Source: Methylobacterium goesingense | Lineage (GTDB): Bacteria > Pseudomonadota > Alphaproteobacteria > Rhizobiales > Beijerinckiaceae | Length of the DNA stretch: 64,000 nt | NCBI RefSeq assembly: GCF_022179225.1 | Contig: NZ_BPQL01000069.1 | Span: 1-64,000 of the forward strand | Reading direction: 5' to 3' | In this document: positions 8,406 through 17,875 of the stretch, in pieces | Numbering within the stretch: the first letter of the stretch is position 1 | Layout: each line of letters opens with the position of its first letter | Program-made: the position numbers and the translations under genes | The notes under the pieces: generated by a model | Seen by the model: only the letters and a program-made list of their open reading frames with translations | Told to the model about the DNA's origin: nothing | Databases searched by the model: none

Positions 8406-8699
8406 TCAGTCCCGGGCCAGGAACGTCACGCCCGCGAAGTCGGCGCGCTGCCAGCGCAGGCGCACGGACAGGGTGCGAATCTCGTGGCCGGCGATGATGA
8501 GATCGAATTCCGGTGGCAGCGGCCTCGGGCGCGGCAGGCGAAGGCTCGCGCCCACGGGTGACAGGTCGCGCACGATGCAGGCGAGCAGGCTCTCGGGTCC
8601 GAGGACGATGCGCCCCTGCTGCATCACGCGGTGACGCTTCGGCGTCGGGCTGCGCAGGGGCCGATCCCCGCGGGACACCGCCTCCTGCCAATCCGCCAT
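8406..8699 (-). CDS. PilZ-domain protein
   Basis: A 97-residue protein from the ATG at 8699; a GTG at 8720 is possible. It is a single PilZ-like domain with the basic RHRV motif (the RxxxR-type loop) near the start, ILGP-like strands, DLSPVGASLRL (matching the D-x-S-x-x-G motif) and VRLRWQRADFAGVTFL at the end. PilZ proteins bind cyclic di-GMP, and many act on flagellar or envelope functions. Sitting alone next to flagellin it may link c-di-GMP to motility. That link is inference from position. Confidence 0.75.
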   Translation of the reverse strand: MADWQEAVSRGDRPLRSPTPKRHRVMQQGRIVLGPESLLACIVRDLSPVGASLRLPRPRPLPPEFDLIIAGHEIRTLSVRLRWQRADFAGVTFLARD

Positions 8700-8771
8700 C
8701 GTCGATCCGTCCGGTGCCACACGCCGAAACGGACTTAACAGCGCGGCTCCGGACTGTCGATCGAACGGACC

Positions 8772-8787
8772 TTAACCATTCGCTAAC
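8772..8787 (+). promoter_or_regulatory. CtrA-like box in the PilZ / flagellar-orf divergent region
   Basis: TTAA-CCATTCG-CTAAC differs from the CtrA consensus by one base in the second half-site. A separate TTAAC half-site lies at 8735-8739. The gap (8700-8837) separates the minus-strand PilZ gene from a plus-strand flagellar-cluster gene, so either or both could be controlled. Confidence 0.55.
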
Positions 8788-8837
8788 CATATTGCCGGAG
8801 TGTTGCGCGGAACGCCGTCGACCCTCCAGCGACCCTC

Positions 8838-9380
8838 ATGAACCGATCCCTCCCCTCGCGAACGACGGCGCCCGCCCTGCGGCCCGGCCATGTCCGTCCT
8901 TCGACGGGGGCCGAGCTGCTGCGGCGCGCCCGGGCCGCCACTCTCGAGCGGGCGGCCGTCGGCGTTTGCGTCGGGCTGGCGCTGGTCTCGGGGAGCTTCG
9001 CCGCCTACTCCATCACGGGCGCCACGAACACCTACTCGGTCCAGCCCTTCCTGCCGGCTCTCGGGGGCGGTTTCGCCTGGAGGCGGAACGCCGCTCCCGT
9101 GCGCGAAGCGGCCCTCGACCTCGACCCGACCACCACCGGTTCGCTTCCCGATGGCGCGCGCGCGGCCCCGGAGCGCCCGGAGCCGGCGCCGGGCGCGCGC
9201 GGCTATGTCCTGCGCCGCGTCAGCGGCGGGACCGCCTTCGTGGACGGACCCGAGGGCCTGCGCCAGGTGGTGCCCGGCGCCGTCCTGCCGGGGGCCGGGC
9301 GCATCCTGTCCATCCGCGCCACGGGGGCGGGCTGGGTGGTGATCACCTCCGAGACCATCATCGGGCCGACCCCGCTTTGA
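8838..9380 (+). CDS. Single-pass membrane protein of the flagellar cluster, unknown function
   Basis: A 180-residue protein not recognised beyond its layout. It has a basic N-terminal tail, one membrane helix (residues ~39-59, VGVCVGLALVSGSFAAYSI), a Pro/Ala linker, and a compact C-terminal domain of about 60 residues (YVLRRVSGGTAFVDG...VVPGAVLPGAGRILSI...GWVVITSETII). That domain recalls the periplasmic strand-rich domains of PilP/GspC-type assembly proteins. It comes first on the plus strand before the DUF1217 gene and flgF, behind a CtrA-like box. A flagellar or envelope role is likely from context only. Confidence 0.7.
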   Translation: MNRSLPSRTTAPALRPGHVRPSTGAELLRRARAATLERAAVGVCVGLALVSGSFAAYSITGATNTYSVQPFLPALGGGFAWRRNAAPVREAALDLDPTTTGSLPDGARAAPERPEPAPGARGYVLRRVSGGTAFVDGPEGLRQVVPGAVLPGAGRILSIRATGAGWVVITSETIIGPTPL

Positions 9381-9540
9381 CTCGGATGGAACGCCTCGCC
9401 CGGGCGCCTTCGCAGTGCAAGCCCAGCGCCGCGCTGGTGGCGCCGAGACCTGCGCGCGCGCGCCAGCCATCGTTACCGAGGGCGCGGCCGATGCTCCGAG
9501 ATTTTCCGCGCACCCGTGCCCGGCCAGGACGCTCCCGCCC

Positions 9541-10317
9541 ATGACGAGCACCTTCACGAGCTACCGGCTGATCGCCCGGGACATGACGGCCTCCCTGGCC
9601 CGGAAGGCGGCCCAGCCCGACGTCGCGCGCGAGACCGCCTACTACAAGGCCAAGATCGGCGACGTGAAATCCATCGACGACTTCCTCGGCGACCGGCGCC
9701 TCTACGCCTACGCGATGAAGGCCTACGGCCTGGAGGACATGACCTACGCCAAGGCCTTCATGCGCAAGGTCCTCACCGAGGGCGTGAGCGATCGGGCCGC
9801 TTTCGCCAACCGCCTGGCCGACGATCGTTACGTCGCCTTCGCCAAGGCCTTCGATTTCAAGACCTACGGCGCCGGCACCACCACCCTGGCCGCCGCCACC
9901 ACAGACACCACGAGCGCCTACCTGCGCCAGAGCCTCGAGACCGACGCGGGCAGCGACGATACCGGCGTGCGCCTCGCCCTCTACTTCGCGCGGCAGGCGC
10001 CCACCGTGTCCTCGGGCTACGGGGTGCTGGCCGACCAGGCCCTGTCACAGGTGGTCAAGACCGTGCTGGGCCTGCCCGACGTCGCCTCCTCGGACGGGAT
10101 CGCGCGGCAGGCGGCGATCATCGAGAGCCGCGTGGACTTCGCGAGCTTCAAGGATCCGGACAAGCTGGAGCGCTTCGTGCAGCGCTTCACCGCCATCTGG
10201 GACGCGCAGAACAACGCCACCTCGGCGCCGGTCCTCAACCTGTTCGCGGATTCCTCCTCACAGGGCCTCGACGCGAGCCTGCTGCTGAGCCTGCAGCGCA
10301 TCCGGTCGGGGACCTGA
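9541..10317 (+). CDS. DUF1217 flagellar-cluster protein
   Basis: A 258-residue soluble, mainly helical protein resembling the DUF1217 family, which occurs in flagellar gene clusters of Hyphomicrobiales just upstream of flgF. Features are YYKAKIGDVKSIDDFLGDRR, followed by repeated segments of the type 'Y..A..A.GL......F....LTEGV.D...FANRL.D.RY..FA.AF', suggesting a duplicated helical unit. The ATG at 9541 is preceded by AGGA. The end lies four bases before flgF, so the two are probably one operon. The function is not established. Confidence 0.8.
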   Translation: MTSTFTSYRLIARDMTASLARKAAQPDVARETAYYKAKIGDVKSIDDFLGDRRLYAYAMKAYGLEDMTYAKAFMRKVLTEGVSDRAAFANRLADDRYVAFAKAFDFKTYGAGTTTLAAATTDTTSAYLRQSLETDAGSDDTGVRLALYFARQAPTVSSGYGVLADQALSQVVKTVLGLPDVASSDGIARQAAIIESRVDFASFKDPDKLERFVQRFTAIWDAQNNATSAPVLNLFADSSSQGLDASLLLSLQRIRSGT

Positions 10318-10321
10318 CGCG

Positions 10322-11047
10322 ATGCAGAACGCACTCTACGTGGCGCTCTCGGCGCAGGTCGCCATGGAAAAGCGCCTGAACGCCGTCGCCAACAACGTCG
10401 CCAACCTCTCCACCAGCGGATACCGGGCGGAGGACACGAAGTTCACCGCGCTCCTGGCCCAGGCCAGCAAGGGCGCCGTCGCCTTCACCTCGTCCGGCGA
10501 CACCTACATCTCGCAGCGGGCGGGGCCGACGATCAAGACCGACGCCCCCCTCGACGTCGCCGTGCAGGGCGATGCTTGGTTCGCCGTGCGCGGGGCCAAC
10601 GGCCCCGTCTACACCCGCGACGGCCGAATGAAGATGGATGCGCTGGGTCAGCTGCGCAGCATCACCGGGCAAGCCATGCTCGATCCGGGCGGTGCGCCGA
10701 TCCTTCTCGACCCCCAGGCCGGCCCTCCGACGATCGGGCGCGACGGCAGCGTGGCGCAAGGCGTCAACCAGGTCGGCTCCATCGGGCTCTTCGCCCTCGA
10801 TCCCAAGAGCACGCTCACCCGCGCCGAGCCGAACGGCGTCACCAGCAGTCTGGCCGCCGTCCCGGTGCAGGACTTCACCCGCGTCGGCATGGTGCAGGGC
10901 TACATCGAGGGCGCCAACGTCAATCCCGTCATGGAGATGACGAAGCTCATCAACATCCAGCGCGCTTTCGAGAGCGCGGCGTCGCTGGTCTCCGAGACCG
11001 AGACCTCGTTTACCGGGGCGGTCCGCTCCCTCAGTCCGCAGGGTTGA
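10322..11047 (+). CDS. flgF: Flagellar basal-body rod protein FlgF
   Basis: A 241-residue proximal rod protein. The N-terminal rod motif NAVANNVANLSTSGYRAEDT and the C-terminal helix with VNPVMEMTKLINIQRAFESA are the standard ends of axial proteins. The middle (GDAWFAVRG...YTRDGRMKMD) matches FlgF/FlgG. It starts five bases after the DUF1217 gene and ends five bases before fliI, as in the rhizobial flgF-fliI pair. The length is normal for the family. Confidence 0.93.
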   Translation: MQNALYVALSAQVAMEKRLNAVANNVANLSTSGYRAEDTKFTALLAQASKGAVAFTSSGDTYISQRAGPTIKTDAPLDVAVQGDAWFAVRGANGPVYTRDGRMKMDALGQLRSITGQAMLDPGGAPILLDPQAGPPTIGRDGSVAQGVNQVGSIGLFALDPKSTLTRAEPNGVTSSLAAVPVQDFTRVGMVQGYIEGANVNPVMEMTKLINIQRAFESAASLVSETETSFTGAVRSLSPQG

Positions 11048-11051
11048 GGCG

Positions 11052-12398
11052 ATGACGGACGCCCTCCACCGCCTCGGCGCCGCCCTGGCGGCGGCCCGCG
11101 AGGCGCTGCCCCTGGTGCGCATCGGCGGCCCGATCCAGGAAGTCACCGCCAGCGCGGCCCGCGTCGCGGGCGTCGCGCCCTTCATGACCCTGGGCGACCG
11201 CATGGGCTTCGTGGGCGGTGGCCGCGAGCAGATCGGCGAGGTCGTGCGCGTGGATGCGGCCGGCGTCACCGTGAAGCCGTTCGACAGCCGGATCGAGGCC
11301 GGGATCGGCACCCGCGCCTATCGCCTCGGCGATCCGACCCTGCGCCCGGACCCGAGCTGGAAGGGCCGGGTCATCGATGCCCTCGGGCGTCCCATCGACG
11401 GGCTGGGCGCCCTCGTGCCGGGCCAGCGCGCCGTGCCCCTCGATGCGGCGCCGCCCGCCGCCATGGAGCGCGCGCGGGTGACGAAGCCCCTGCGCACCGG
11501 CGTGCGCGCCCTCGACCTGTTCACCCCGCTCTGTCTCGGCCAACGCATCGGCATCTTCGCGGGCTCCGGCGTCGGCAAGTCGACCCTGCTGGCGATGCTG
11601 GCGGCCGCCACCGGCTTCGACAGCGTCGTGGTGGCCCTGGTGGGCGAGCGCGGGCGCGAGGTCCGCGAGTTTCTTGAGGGCGCGATGGCGCCCAACCTGG
11701 CGCGCGCCGTCGTCGTCGTCTCCACCGGCGACGAGAGCCCGATGATGCGGCGCCAGGCACCGAAGATGGCGATGGCGATCGCCGAATCCTTCCGGGATGC
11801 CGGGGAATCCGTCCTCCTCATCGTCGATTCCGTGACCCGCTACGCCCATGCCGCCCGCGACGTGGCGCTGGCGGCCGGCGAGCCGGCGGTGGCCCGGGGA
11901 TACCCCCCGAGCGTGTTCTCGGACCTGCCGCGCCTGCTGGAGCGGGCCGGGCCGGGGCTCGACGGCACGGGTACCGGCCCCCACGGGGGCGGCACTATCA
12001 CGGGGGTGTTCTCGGTGCTCGTCGACGGCGACGATCACAACGATCCGGTGGCCGATTCCATCCGCGGCACCCTCGACGGGCACGTGGTCCTCGACCGCGC
12101 CATCGCCGAGCAGGGCCGCTACCCGGCGGTGCACCTCCTCGGCTCGATCTCGCGCCTCGCCACCGAGGTCTGGACGCCCGAGCAGCGCGAACTCGTGCGC
12201 CGCCTCAAGGCCATGATGGCCCGCTTCGAGGAGACCCGGGACCTGCGCCTGATGGGCGGCTACCGGGCCGGCGAGGATGCCGAGCTCGACCAAGCCATCC
12301 TCCTGGTGCCGCGCATCTACGAGGCCCTGCGCCAGGAACCCGGCATGGCGGCGAGCCGGGACGCGTTCCTGGAACTCGCCCAATCCCTTCGGACCTGA
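11052..12398 (+). CDS. fliI: Flagellum-specific ATPase FliI
   Basis: A 448-residue hexameric ATPase of the flagellar type III export apparatus, related to the F1 beta subunit. The Walker A motif GSGVGKST lies at residues 171-178. VALVGERGREVREF, SVLLIVDSVTRYAHAARDVALA and ARGYPPSVFSDLPRLLERAG are hallmark FliI stretches. It energises and organises substrate delivery with FliH (38.8 kb) and FliJ (24.5 kb candidate), which are encoded away from it here. Confidence 0.95.
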   Translation: MTDALHRLGAALAAAREALPLVRIGGPIQEVTASAARVAGVAPFMTLGDRMGFVGGGREQIGEVVRVDAAGVTVKPFDSRIEAGIGTRAYRLGDPTLRPDPSWKGRVIDALGRPIDGLGALVPGQRAVPLDAAPPAAMERARVTKPLRTGVRALDLFTPLCLGQRIGIFAGSGVGKSTLLAMLAAATGFDSVVVALVGERGREVREFLEGAMAPNLARAVVVVSTGDESPMMRRQAPKMAMAIAESFRDAGESVLLIVDSVTRYAHAARDVALAAGEPAVARGYPPSVFSDLPRLLERAGPGLDGTGTGPHGGGTITGVFSVLVDGDDHNDPVADSIRGTLDGHVVLDRAIAEQGRYPAVHLLGSISRLATEVWTPEQRELVRRLKAMMARFEETRDLRLMGGYRAGEDAELDQAILLVPRIYEALRQEPGMAASRDAFLELAQSLRT

Positions 12399-12538
12399 GG
12401 CGCACCCATGCGAACGCCTCCCGAATCCGGGTTCCGACCCCTCCGGTGCGCCGGGCCAAGCCCCGCGCAAGCCTATCTTTCTTTAGTGCTCGTCAAGATC
12501 CCGCGCCGCGCCGCGCGCCATTCCTCGAAGGTGACGTC

Positions 12539-13786
12539 ATGAGTCTCATCAGTGTCCTGCGCACCGGCGTCTCCGGCATGAACGCGCAGTCCAACCGCAT
12601 CTCCACCGTGGCGGAGAACGTGCAGAATTCGAGCACCACCGGCTACAAGCGCACCTCGGCCGAGTTCTCCTCGCTGCTCATCGAGAACAACACCGGCACG
12701 AGCTACAATTCCGGTGCCGTGGAGACCACGATCCGGCGCGCCATCAACGAGGGCGGCTCGATCAGCTCGACGACCTCGAAGACCGACCTCGCCATCCAGG
12801 GCAAGGGCTTCTTCGTCGTGCAGGACGAGAACAAGGCGCCGCTCCTGACCCGCGCCGGCAACTTCGTGGTGGATGGCCCCACGGGCAACCTCGTTAATTC
12901 GGGCGGCTTCACCCTGATGGGCTTCAACATCCTCGACGGCGAGGCGAATCCGACGCTCAACGGCATCCAGGGCATGGTGCCGGTGAACACCTCCGGCCTC
13001 AGCATGCGCGCCACGCCCTCCACCGCCGGGTCGATCTCGGGCAACCTGTCGGCGGATACGGCGGACCTCGCCGGCGCGCTCTCGCCGACGAACTACTCGA
13101 AGAAGTCCTCCATCGTCACCTTCGACAAGCTCGGCAAGAGCGTCACCCTCGACGTCTATCTCGCCAAGGTGCCGGCTTCCGCCACCGCGCCGGTGGTGGC
13201 CGCGAACACCTGGAGCGCCAGCATCTTCGCGCCCGACGGCACCCAGCTCACCAGCCCGGCCGTGACGCTCGCGTTCGGCGCCGACGGCAAGCTCAGCGGA
13301 GCCGCCGCCACCGCGGCCAAGACGAGCTTCACCATTCCGGGTGGCGAGACCTTCGCCCTCGATCTCAGCGGCGCGACGCAGTTCGCCGGTAGCTACGACC
13401 TGAAGGGAACCGCCAACGGCAAGGCCCCCTCGGCCGTGACCGGGACCGAGTTCAGCGGGGATGGGACCGTCTACGCCACCTACGCGGACGGGACGCGCCT
13501 GGCCGCCTTCAAGGTGCCGCTCGCCGACGTGAAGAGCCCCGACAACCTGGAGCCGCGGGCCGGTAACGTCTTCCGCACCAACAACGAGTCCGGCGATATC
13601 CAGATCGGGTTCGCCAGCACCGGCAGCCTGGGCTCGCTGAAGGCCGGCGCCCTGGAAGCCTCCAACGTGGATGTCAGCTCCGAGCTGACCACGATGATCG
13701 AGGCGCAGACCGTCTACACCGCGAACTCGAAGGTCTTCATGACCGGCAACGAGCTCCTCGATACCCTGATGAACCTCAAGCGCTGA
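12539..13786 (+). CDS. flgE: Flagellar hook protein FlgE
   Basis: A 415-residue hook subunit. N-terminal: SLISVLRTGVSGMNAQSNRI and VAENVQNSSTTGYKRTSAEF. C-terminal: LEASNVDVSSELTTMIEAQ and YTANSKVFMTGNELLDTLM. A large variable middle lies between. GAAGGTG upstream of the ATG at 12539 supports this start; an ATG at 12446 would give an atypical Arg-rich extension. The 140-bp gap after fliI probably contains a promoter, so flgE likely opens a new unit with flgK, flgL, flaF, flbT, flgD and fliQ. Confidence 0.93.
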   Translation: MSLISVLRTGVSGMNAQSNRISTVAENVQNSSTTGYKRTSAEFSSLLIENNTGTSYNSGAVETTIRRAINEGGSISSTTSKTDLAIQGKGFFVVQDENKAPLLTRAGNFVVDGPTGNLVNSGGFTLMGFNILDGEANPTLNGIQGMVPVNTSGLSMRATPSTAGSISGNLSADTADLAGALSPTNYSKKSSIVTFDKLGKSVTLDVYLAKVPASATAPVVAANTWSASIFAPDGTQLTSPAVTLAFGADGKLSGAAATAAKTSFTIPGGETFALDLSGATQFAGSYDLKGTANGKAPSAVTGTEFSGDGTVYATYADGTRLAAFKVPLADVKSPDNLEPRAGNVFRTNNESGDIQIGFASTGSLGSLKAGALEASNVDVSSELTTMIEAQTVYTANSKVFMTGNELLDTLMNLKR

Positions 13787-13886
13787 CCGGGCGGCCGCGC
13801 GCAGGCGCGGTGCCCGCACCTTTGCCCGTCGCCCCAAGGGGCGGTGGGCCGCGCCGCTCGCACGCTCGCTCCCCAGGACACACCCG

Positions 13887-15359
13887 ATGGGCCTCTCCCT
13901 CGCCCTCAACTCCGCCCGATCGTCCCTCATCGCGACCTCCGCGCAGGTCGCGCTCGCGGCCCGCAACACCGCCGGGGCCAGCGACCCGTTCTATACCCGC
14001 AAGATCGCCAACCTCGTGGCGACCAGCGGCGGCAGCGCCGTCTCGATCCAGCGCGCCACCGACAGCGCGCTGTTCGACCGCAAGCTGTCCGCGACCTCCT
14101 CGGTGGCGGCCAGCGAGGCGGTGCTCGACGGCCTCACCACCCTGAAGGGGACCATCGGCGACACCGATGACGGGACCTCGCCGGCTGCCCGCCTCGGGGC
14201 CCTCAACGCCGCCCTGCTGATGGCGGCCAACAAGCCCGACGACGCGGCGCTCGCCCGCACCGCCGTGGACCGGGCCCGCGATCTGGCCTCCAGCCTCGCC
14301 GCCGGCGCCACGGCGGTCCAGTCCGTCCGGGCCCAGGCCGATGCGGGCCTCGCCGACTCGGTGGCGCGGATCAACGACCTCCTGACTCAGTTCGACGCCG
14401 CCAACCGCCTCGTCACCAATGGCACGGGCTCCGGCGCCGACGTCACCGATGCCTTGGACGACCGCGACCGCATCCTCGCGGGCCTGTCGCAGGAGATCGG
14501 GATCACCACGGTGACCCGCGCGGGCAACGACGTCGCCATCTACACCGACAGCGGCGTGCCGCTGTTCGAACGCAGCCCGCGCCGCGTGTCCTTCACGCCC
14601 ACCACCACCTTCTCGGCCGGCACCATCGGCGCGGCCGTCACCGTGGACGGGGTGCCGGTGACCGGCGCGACCTCGCCGATGCCGGTGCATTCGGGGCGTA
14701 TCGCCGGCCTCGCCGAACTGCGTGACGGCGTCGCGACCCGCTACGAGGCTCAGCTCGACGGCATCGCCAACGGCCTGATCGACGCCTTCGCGGAGACCGG
14801 GACCGATGCCCTCGGGAACCCGGTGCGGGCGGCGGGCCTGTTCACGGCCGGTCCGGGCGGCCCCGTCCCCAACGGCACCACGGCCAACCAGCTCGGGCTC
14901 GCCGCCCGGATCCGGGTGAACGCGGCCGTCGATCCGCAGCAGGGCGGGAACGTCAGCCTCCTGCGCGACGGCGGCATCGCCGGGACCGCCTACCGGTCAA
15001 ACCCCAACCCCGCGACGAATGCGGCCTACCCCGACCGCCTGCGCGCCCTGGCCGCCGCCCTGGGGGCGGACCGCCCCTTCGACGCATCGTCGGACCTCGG
15101 CACCCGCAGCTCCCTGCAGGACTTCGCGACCGCCTCGACCGGATGGCTCTCGGCCAAGCGTCAGGCCGCGACTACGAACTCCGACTACCAGTCGACCCTC
15201 CTCGCGCGGGCCTCGGACGCCTACTCGAACGCGACGGGCGTCAACACCGACGACGAGACGGCCATGACCCTCCAGCTCGAACGGTCCTACACCGCCTCGG
15301 CCAAGCTGCTGACGGTGATCAACGACCTCCTCAAAACCCTGATGGATGCGGTGCGATAG
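13887..15359 (+). CDS. flgK: Hook-filament junction protein FlgK (HAP1)
   Basis: A 490-residue hook-associated protein. The N-terminal region contains SLALNSARSSLIATSAQVAL and ASDPFYTRKIANLV; the C-terminal region contains TGVNTDDETAMTLQLERSYT and ASAKLLTVINDLLKTLMDAV, typical of FlgK. The N-terminal axial motif is less canonical than in enteric FlgK, as usual in this order. The end is five bases before flgL. Confidence 0.92.
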   Translation: MGLSLALNSARSSLIATSAQVALAARNTAGASDPFYTRKIANLVATSGGSAVSIQRATDSALFDRKLSATSSVAASEAVLDGLTTLKGTIGDTDDGTSPAARLGALNAALLMAANKPDDAALARTAVDRARDLASSLAAGATAVQSVRAQADAGLADSVARINDLLTQFDAANRLVTNGTGSGADVTDALDDRDRILAGLSQEIGITTVTRAGNDVAIYTDSGVPLFERSPRRVSFTPTTTFSAGTIGAAVTVDGVPVTGATSPMPVHSGRIAGLAELRDGVATRYEAQLDGIANGLIDAFAETGTDALGNPVRAAGLFTAGPGGPVPNGTTANQLGLAARIRVNAAVDPQQGGNVSLLRDGGIAGTAYRSNPNPATNAAYPDRLRALAAALGADRPFDASSDLGTRSSLQDFATASTGWLSAKRQAATTNSDYQSTLLARASDAYSNATGVNTDDETAMTLQLERSYTASAKLLTVINDLLKTLMDAVR

Positions 15360-15364
15360 ACGCC

Positions 15365-16411
15365 ATGCGGACCAACGCCCTCTCCACCCTAAGCTTCTGG
15401 AGCGCGCCCCGCACCGGGGTCGCCCGCATGCAGGCTGACATCGCGCGCGGCAACGAGGAACTCGTGACCGGGCGCTTCGCGGATGTGGGGCTGGCGCTCG
15501 GCAGCCGCGCCGGGTTCACCGTGGGCCTGCGCCAGAAATCGGCCGAGCTCTCGGCCCTGCGCGACGGCAATGCCGGCACCGCCCTTCGCCTGAGCACCAG
15601 CCAGGCCGCCTTGAAACAGATGCAGGAGACCGCCGACACCGCGCTCAAGACCTTCACGGGCTTGCCGGAGGACAAGCGGGCCGGCGCTCTGAAGGCGATG
15701 GCCGCGAACCAGCTCGCCGGGCTCACCAGCCTCCTCAACACCTCGGTCGACGGCCAGTTCGTGTTCGGCGGCACCAACACGGGGAGCGCGCCGATGACGG
15801 CCTACACGGCAAGCCCGGCTTCACCCGCCAAGGCGGCCGTCGACGCCGCCTTCCTGGCCGCCTTCGGGGTGACGCAGGAGAGCGCCGGCGCCGGCGCGAT
15901 CACGGCGGATGCCCTCTCGGCCTTCCTCGATGGACCGTTCCAGAACCTGTTCGACGATGCCTCCTGGGCCGCCGACTGGTCCGGTGCGGGCGCCGCTCCG
16001 CTCACCAGCCAGATCTCCCTGACCGAGACGGTGCAGAGTTCGGCCAGCGCGAACGCGCCGGCCTTCCGCAAGCTCGCCATGGCCTACGTGATGGCCTCGG
16101 ATCTCGGGGCGACGAACCTCTCGGCGGCGGCCCAGGCCGTCCTCGGCGACAGGGTCGCCAAGGGTTTGAGCGAGGCGAGCGGGGGACTGGTCACGCTGCA
16201 GGCGGATCTCGGCCGCTCGCAGGCGGCGATCACCGCCGCCAATACCCGGTTGGACGCGCAGAAGAGCCTGTTCGCGAACCAGATCGGGCAGATGGAGGGG
16301 GTGGACACGGCCGAGGCCAAGACCCGCGTCGACCGCCTCTCGACCCAGGTCCAGATCTCCTACGCCCTCACCGCGCAGCTGCGCCAGCTCAGCCTCGTGG
16401 CCTACATCTGA
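15365..16411 (+). CDS. flgL: Hook-filament junction protein FlgL (HAP3)
   Basis: A 348-residue flagellin-like junction protein from the ATG at 15365. The first about 110 residues and last about 90 are flagellin-like helices ([40 protein letters not shown] ... [21 protein letters not shown]). The middle contains [20 protein letters not shown], a pattern common to FlgL. It follows flgK by five bases and precedes flaF. Confidence 0.92.
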   Translation: MRTNALSTLSFWSAPRTGVARMQADIARGNEELVTGRFADVGLALGSRAGFTVGLRQKSAELSALRDGNAGTALRLSTSQAALKQMQETADTALKTFTGLPEDKRAGALKAMAANQLAGLTSLLNTSVDGQFVFGGTNTGSAPMTAYTASPASPAKAAVDAAFLAAFGVTQESAGAGAITADALSAFLDGPFQNLFDDASWAADWSGAGAAPLTSQISLTETVQSSASANAPAFRKLAMAYVMASDLGATNLSAAAQAVLGDRVAKGLSEASGGLVTLQADLGRSQAAITAANTRLDAQKSLFANQIGQMEGVDTAEAKTRVDRLSTQVQISYALTAQLRQLSLVAYI

Positions 16412-16524
16412 CGCGGCTCGGCCGCACGCATCATCCGGCGGACGCCTCCGCCGGCCCCTCGGATCTCCGGCTCGAACCCGCGCCCCGGCGCGCGGCGGGC
16501 CCCGGACACACGGGACAGGACCCC

Positions 16525-16872
16525 ATGTACCAGTTTTCCTACGCCGAGATCCTGGAGGAGGCGCCCGCCATCGCGCGCGAGCGCGAGCGCGTGGCCTTCG
16601 ACCGGGCCCTCGACCTCCTCCGGCTGGCGGACCGGCCCGATGCCGAGCAGACCGACCGCGCCACGGCGGCGGGCTTCCTGCAGAGCCTCTGGGGCGTGCT
16701 GATCGACGACCTCCAGAGCGAAGAGAACGGCCTGCCGCCGGACCTGCGCGCGGACCTCGTCTCGATCGGCCTGTGGAGCATGCACGAGGCCAACGCCGTG
16801 ATCGCGACGCCGCAGCGGGATCTCTCCGCCCTGATCACGGTGAACACCGCCATCCGGGACGGCCTGCGGTGA
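16525..16872 (+). CDS. flaF: Flagellin synthesis regulator FlaF
   Basis: A 115-residue helical cytoplasmic protein. The [16 protein letters not shown] region, LWGVLIDDL and [17 protein letters not shown] segment (here [16 protein letters not shown]) are characteristic of FlaF. In alphaproteobacteria FlaF promotes flagellin translation or secretion and works against FlbT. The stop overlaps the flbT start by four bases (GTGA), pointing to coupled synthesis of the pair. FliS, the usual flagellin chaperone, is absent from the window. Confidence 0.9.
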   Translation: MYQFSYAEILEEAPAIARERERVAFDRALDLLRLADRPDAEQTDRATAAGFLQSLWGVLIDDLQSEENGLPPDLRADLVSIGLWSMHEANAVIATPQRDLSALITVNTAIRDGLR

Positions 16873-17318
16873 GCCGACCCCTGCGCCTCTCGCTGCGCGC
16901 CGGCGAGCGCGTCTACATGAACGGCGCGGTCCTGCGGGTCGACCGGAAGGTCTCGCTGGAGCTTCTGAACGACGCCAGCTTCCTCCTCGAGACCCACGTG
17001 CTGCAGGCGGAGGCGGCGACGACGCCCCTGCGCCAGCTCTACTTCGCGGCTCAGACGATCCTGATCGAGCCCGGCAACGCCGAGCGGGCGCGCGCGCTGT
17101 TCCGCACCCTTCAGGCCGGAATCCTGGCGGCCGTGGTGGATCCGGACATCCGCGCGGGTGTCACCGCCGCCGGCCCGCTCGTCGAGGGTGGCCGGCTCAT
17201 CGAGGCTCTCAAGCTGATCCGCGGGCTCTACCCGGCGGAGGCGGCCCTCCTGGCGGCGTCGCCGGGGATCGAGGCGGCGCCGGCGGCCGGTCCGCAGGCC
17301 CCGTCACCTCCGGCCTGA
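16869..17318 (+). CDS. flbT: Flagellin mRNA regulator FlbT
   Basis: A 149-residue protein from the GTG at 16869, chosen because the resulting start [20 protein letters not shown] aligns with the family start; the in-frame ATG at 16917 would remove it. FlbT binds the leader of flagellin mRNA and represses translation until hook completion (known from Caulobacter; roles differ in rhizobia). Downstream motifs include [20 protein letters not shown] and [14 protein letters not shown] palindrome in the flagellin leader (8171-8194) is a candidate target. Confidence 0.9.
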   Translation: MSRPLRLSLRAGERVYMNGAVLRVDRKVSLELLNDASFLLETHVLQAEAATTPLRQLYFAAQTILIEPGNAERARALFRTLQAGILAAVVDPDIRAGVTAAGPLVEGGRLIEALKLIRGLYPAEAALLAASPGIEAAPAAGPQAPSPPA

Positions 17319-17400
17319 GGGTCGCCTTCCCGCCCACGGGTCTATGGGCGGTCCGAGAGTCCATTCCAGGCCCGAGGGCCGCCACACGAGGAAGCCCGCG

Positions 17401-17820
17401 ATGAGCGTCGCCAGTGTCACCAGCACGGCCACATCCCAGACGGCCAGCACCGCCGCCGCGACCAAGTCCGCGACGGGCGTGGCCGCCAAGTTGAACGCGG
17501 ACACCTTCCTCACCCTGCTGATGACGCAGCTGAAGAACCAGGATCCGACGAAGCCGATGGATTCCACGGCCTACGTGAGCGAGCTCGCGACCTTCTCGCA
17601 GGTGGAGCAGGCGACCAAGACGAACGCCAAGCTCGATTCGCTGCTCTCCTCGAGCTTCCTCTCCCAGGCCGACCAGATCATCGGCCGCACCGTCACCTCC
17701 GCCGACGGCACCGTCACCGGTGAGGTCCAATCCGTGAAGATCACCAGCGAGGGCGCGCTCGCCCGCCTCACCTCCGGCGCGGACGTGCTGCTCACCGAAG
17801 GCATTTCGCTGTCGCAGTGA
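17401..17820 (+). CDS. flgD: Hook capping / assembly protein FlgD
   Basis: A 139-residue short-form FlgD. The diagnostic motif is LNADTFLTLLMTQLKNQDPT then KPMDSTAYVSELATFSQVEQ (residues ~36-75). The Tudor/FnIII-like C-terminal part of enteric FlgD is largely missing, as is usual for rhizobial FlgD. Located between flbT and fliQ, with an ATG at 17401 that places the Ser/Thr/Ala-rich start correctly. Confidence 0.92.
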   Translation: MSVASVTSTATSQTASTAAATKSATGVAAKLNADTFLTLLMTQLKNQDPTKPMDSTAYVSELATFSQVEQATKTNAKLDSLLSSSFLSQADQIIGRTVTSADGTVTGEVQSVKITSEGALARLTSGADVLLTEGISLSQ

Positions 17821-17875
17821 CAGGCCGGCCGGGTTAGACCCGCGATCCCAGACCCTCAGGACAAGGCCGCCCCGG

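Noticed and set aside
16773-16868. Longer FlbT reading from an upstream ATG within flaF
   Set aside because: The added residues have no likeness to FlbT; the GTG at 16869 gives the family N-terminus and the four-base overlap typical of the pair.
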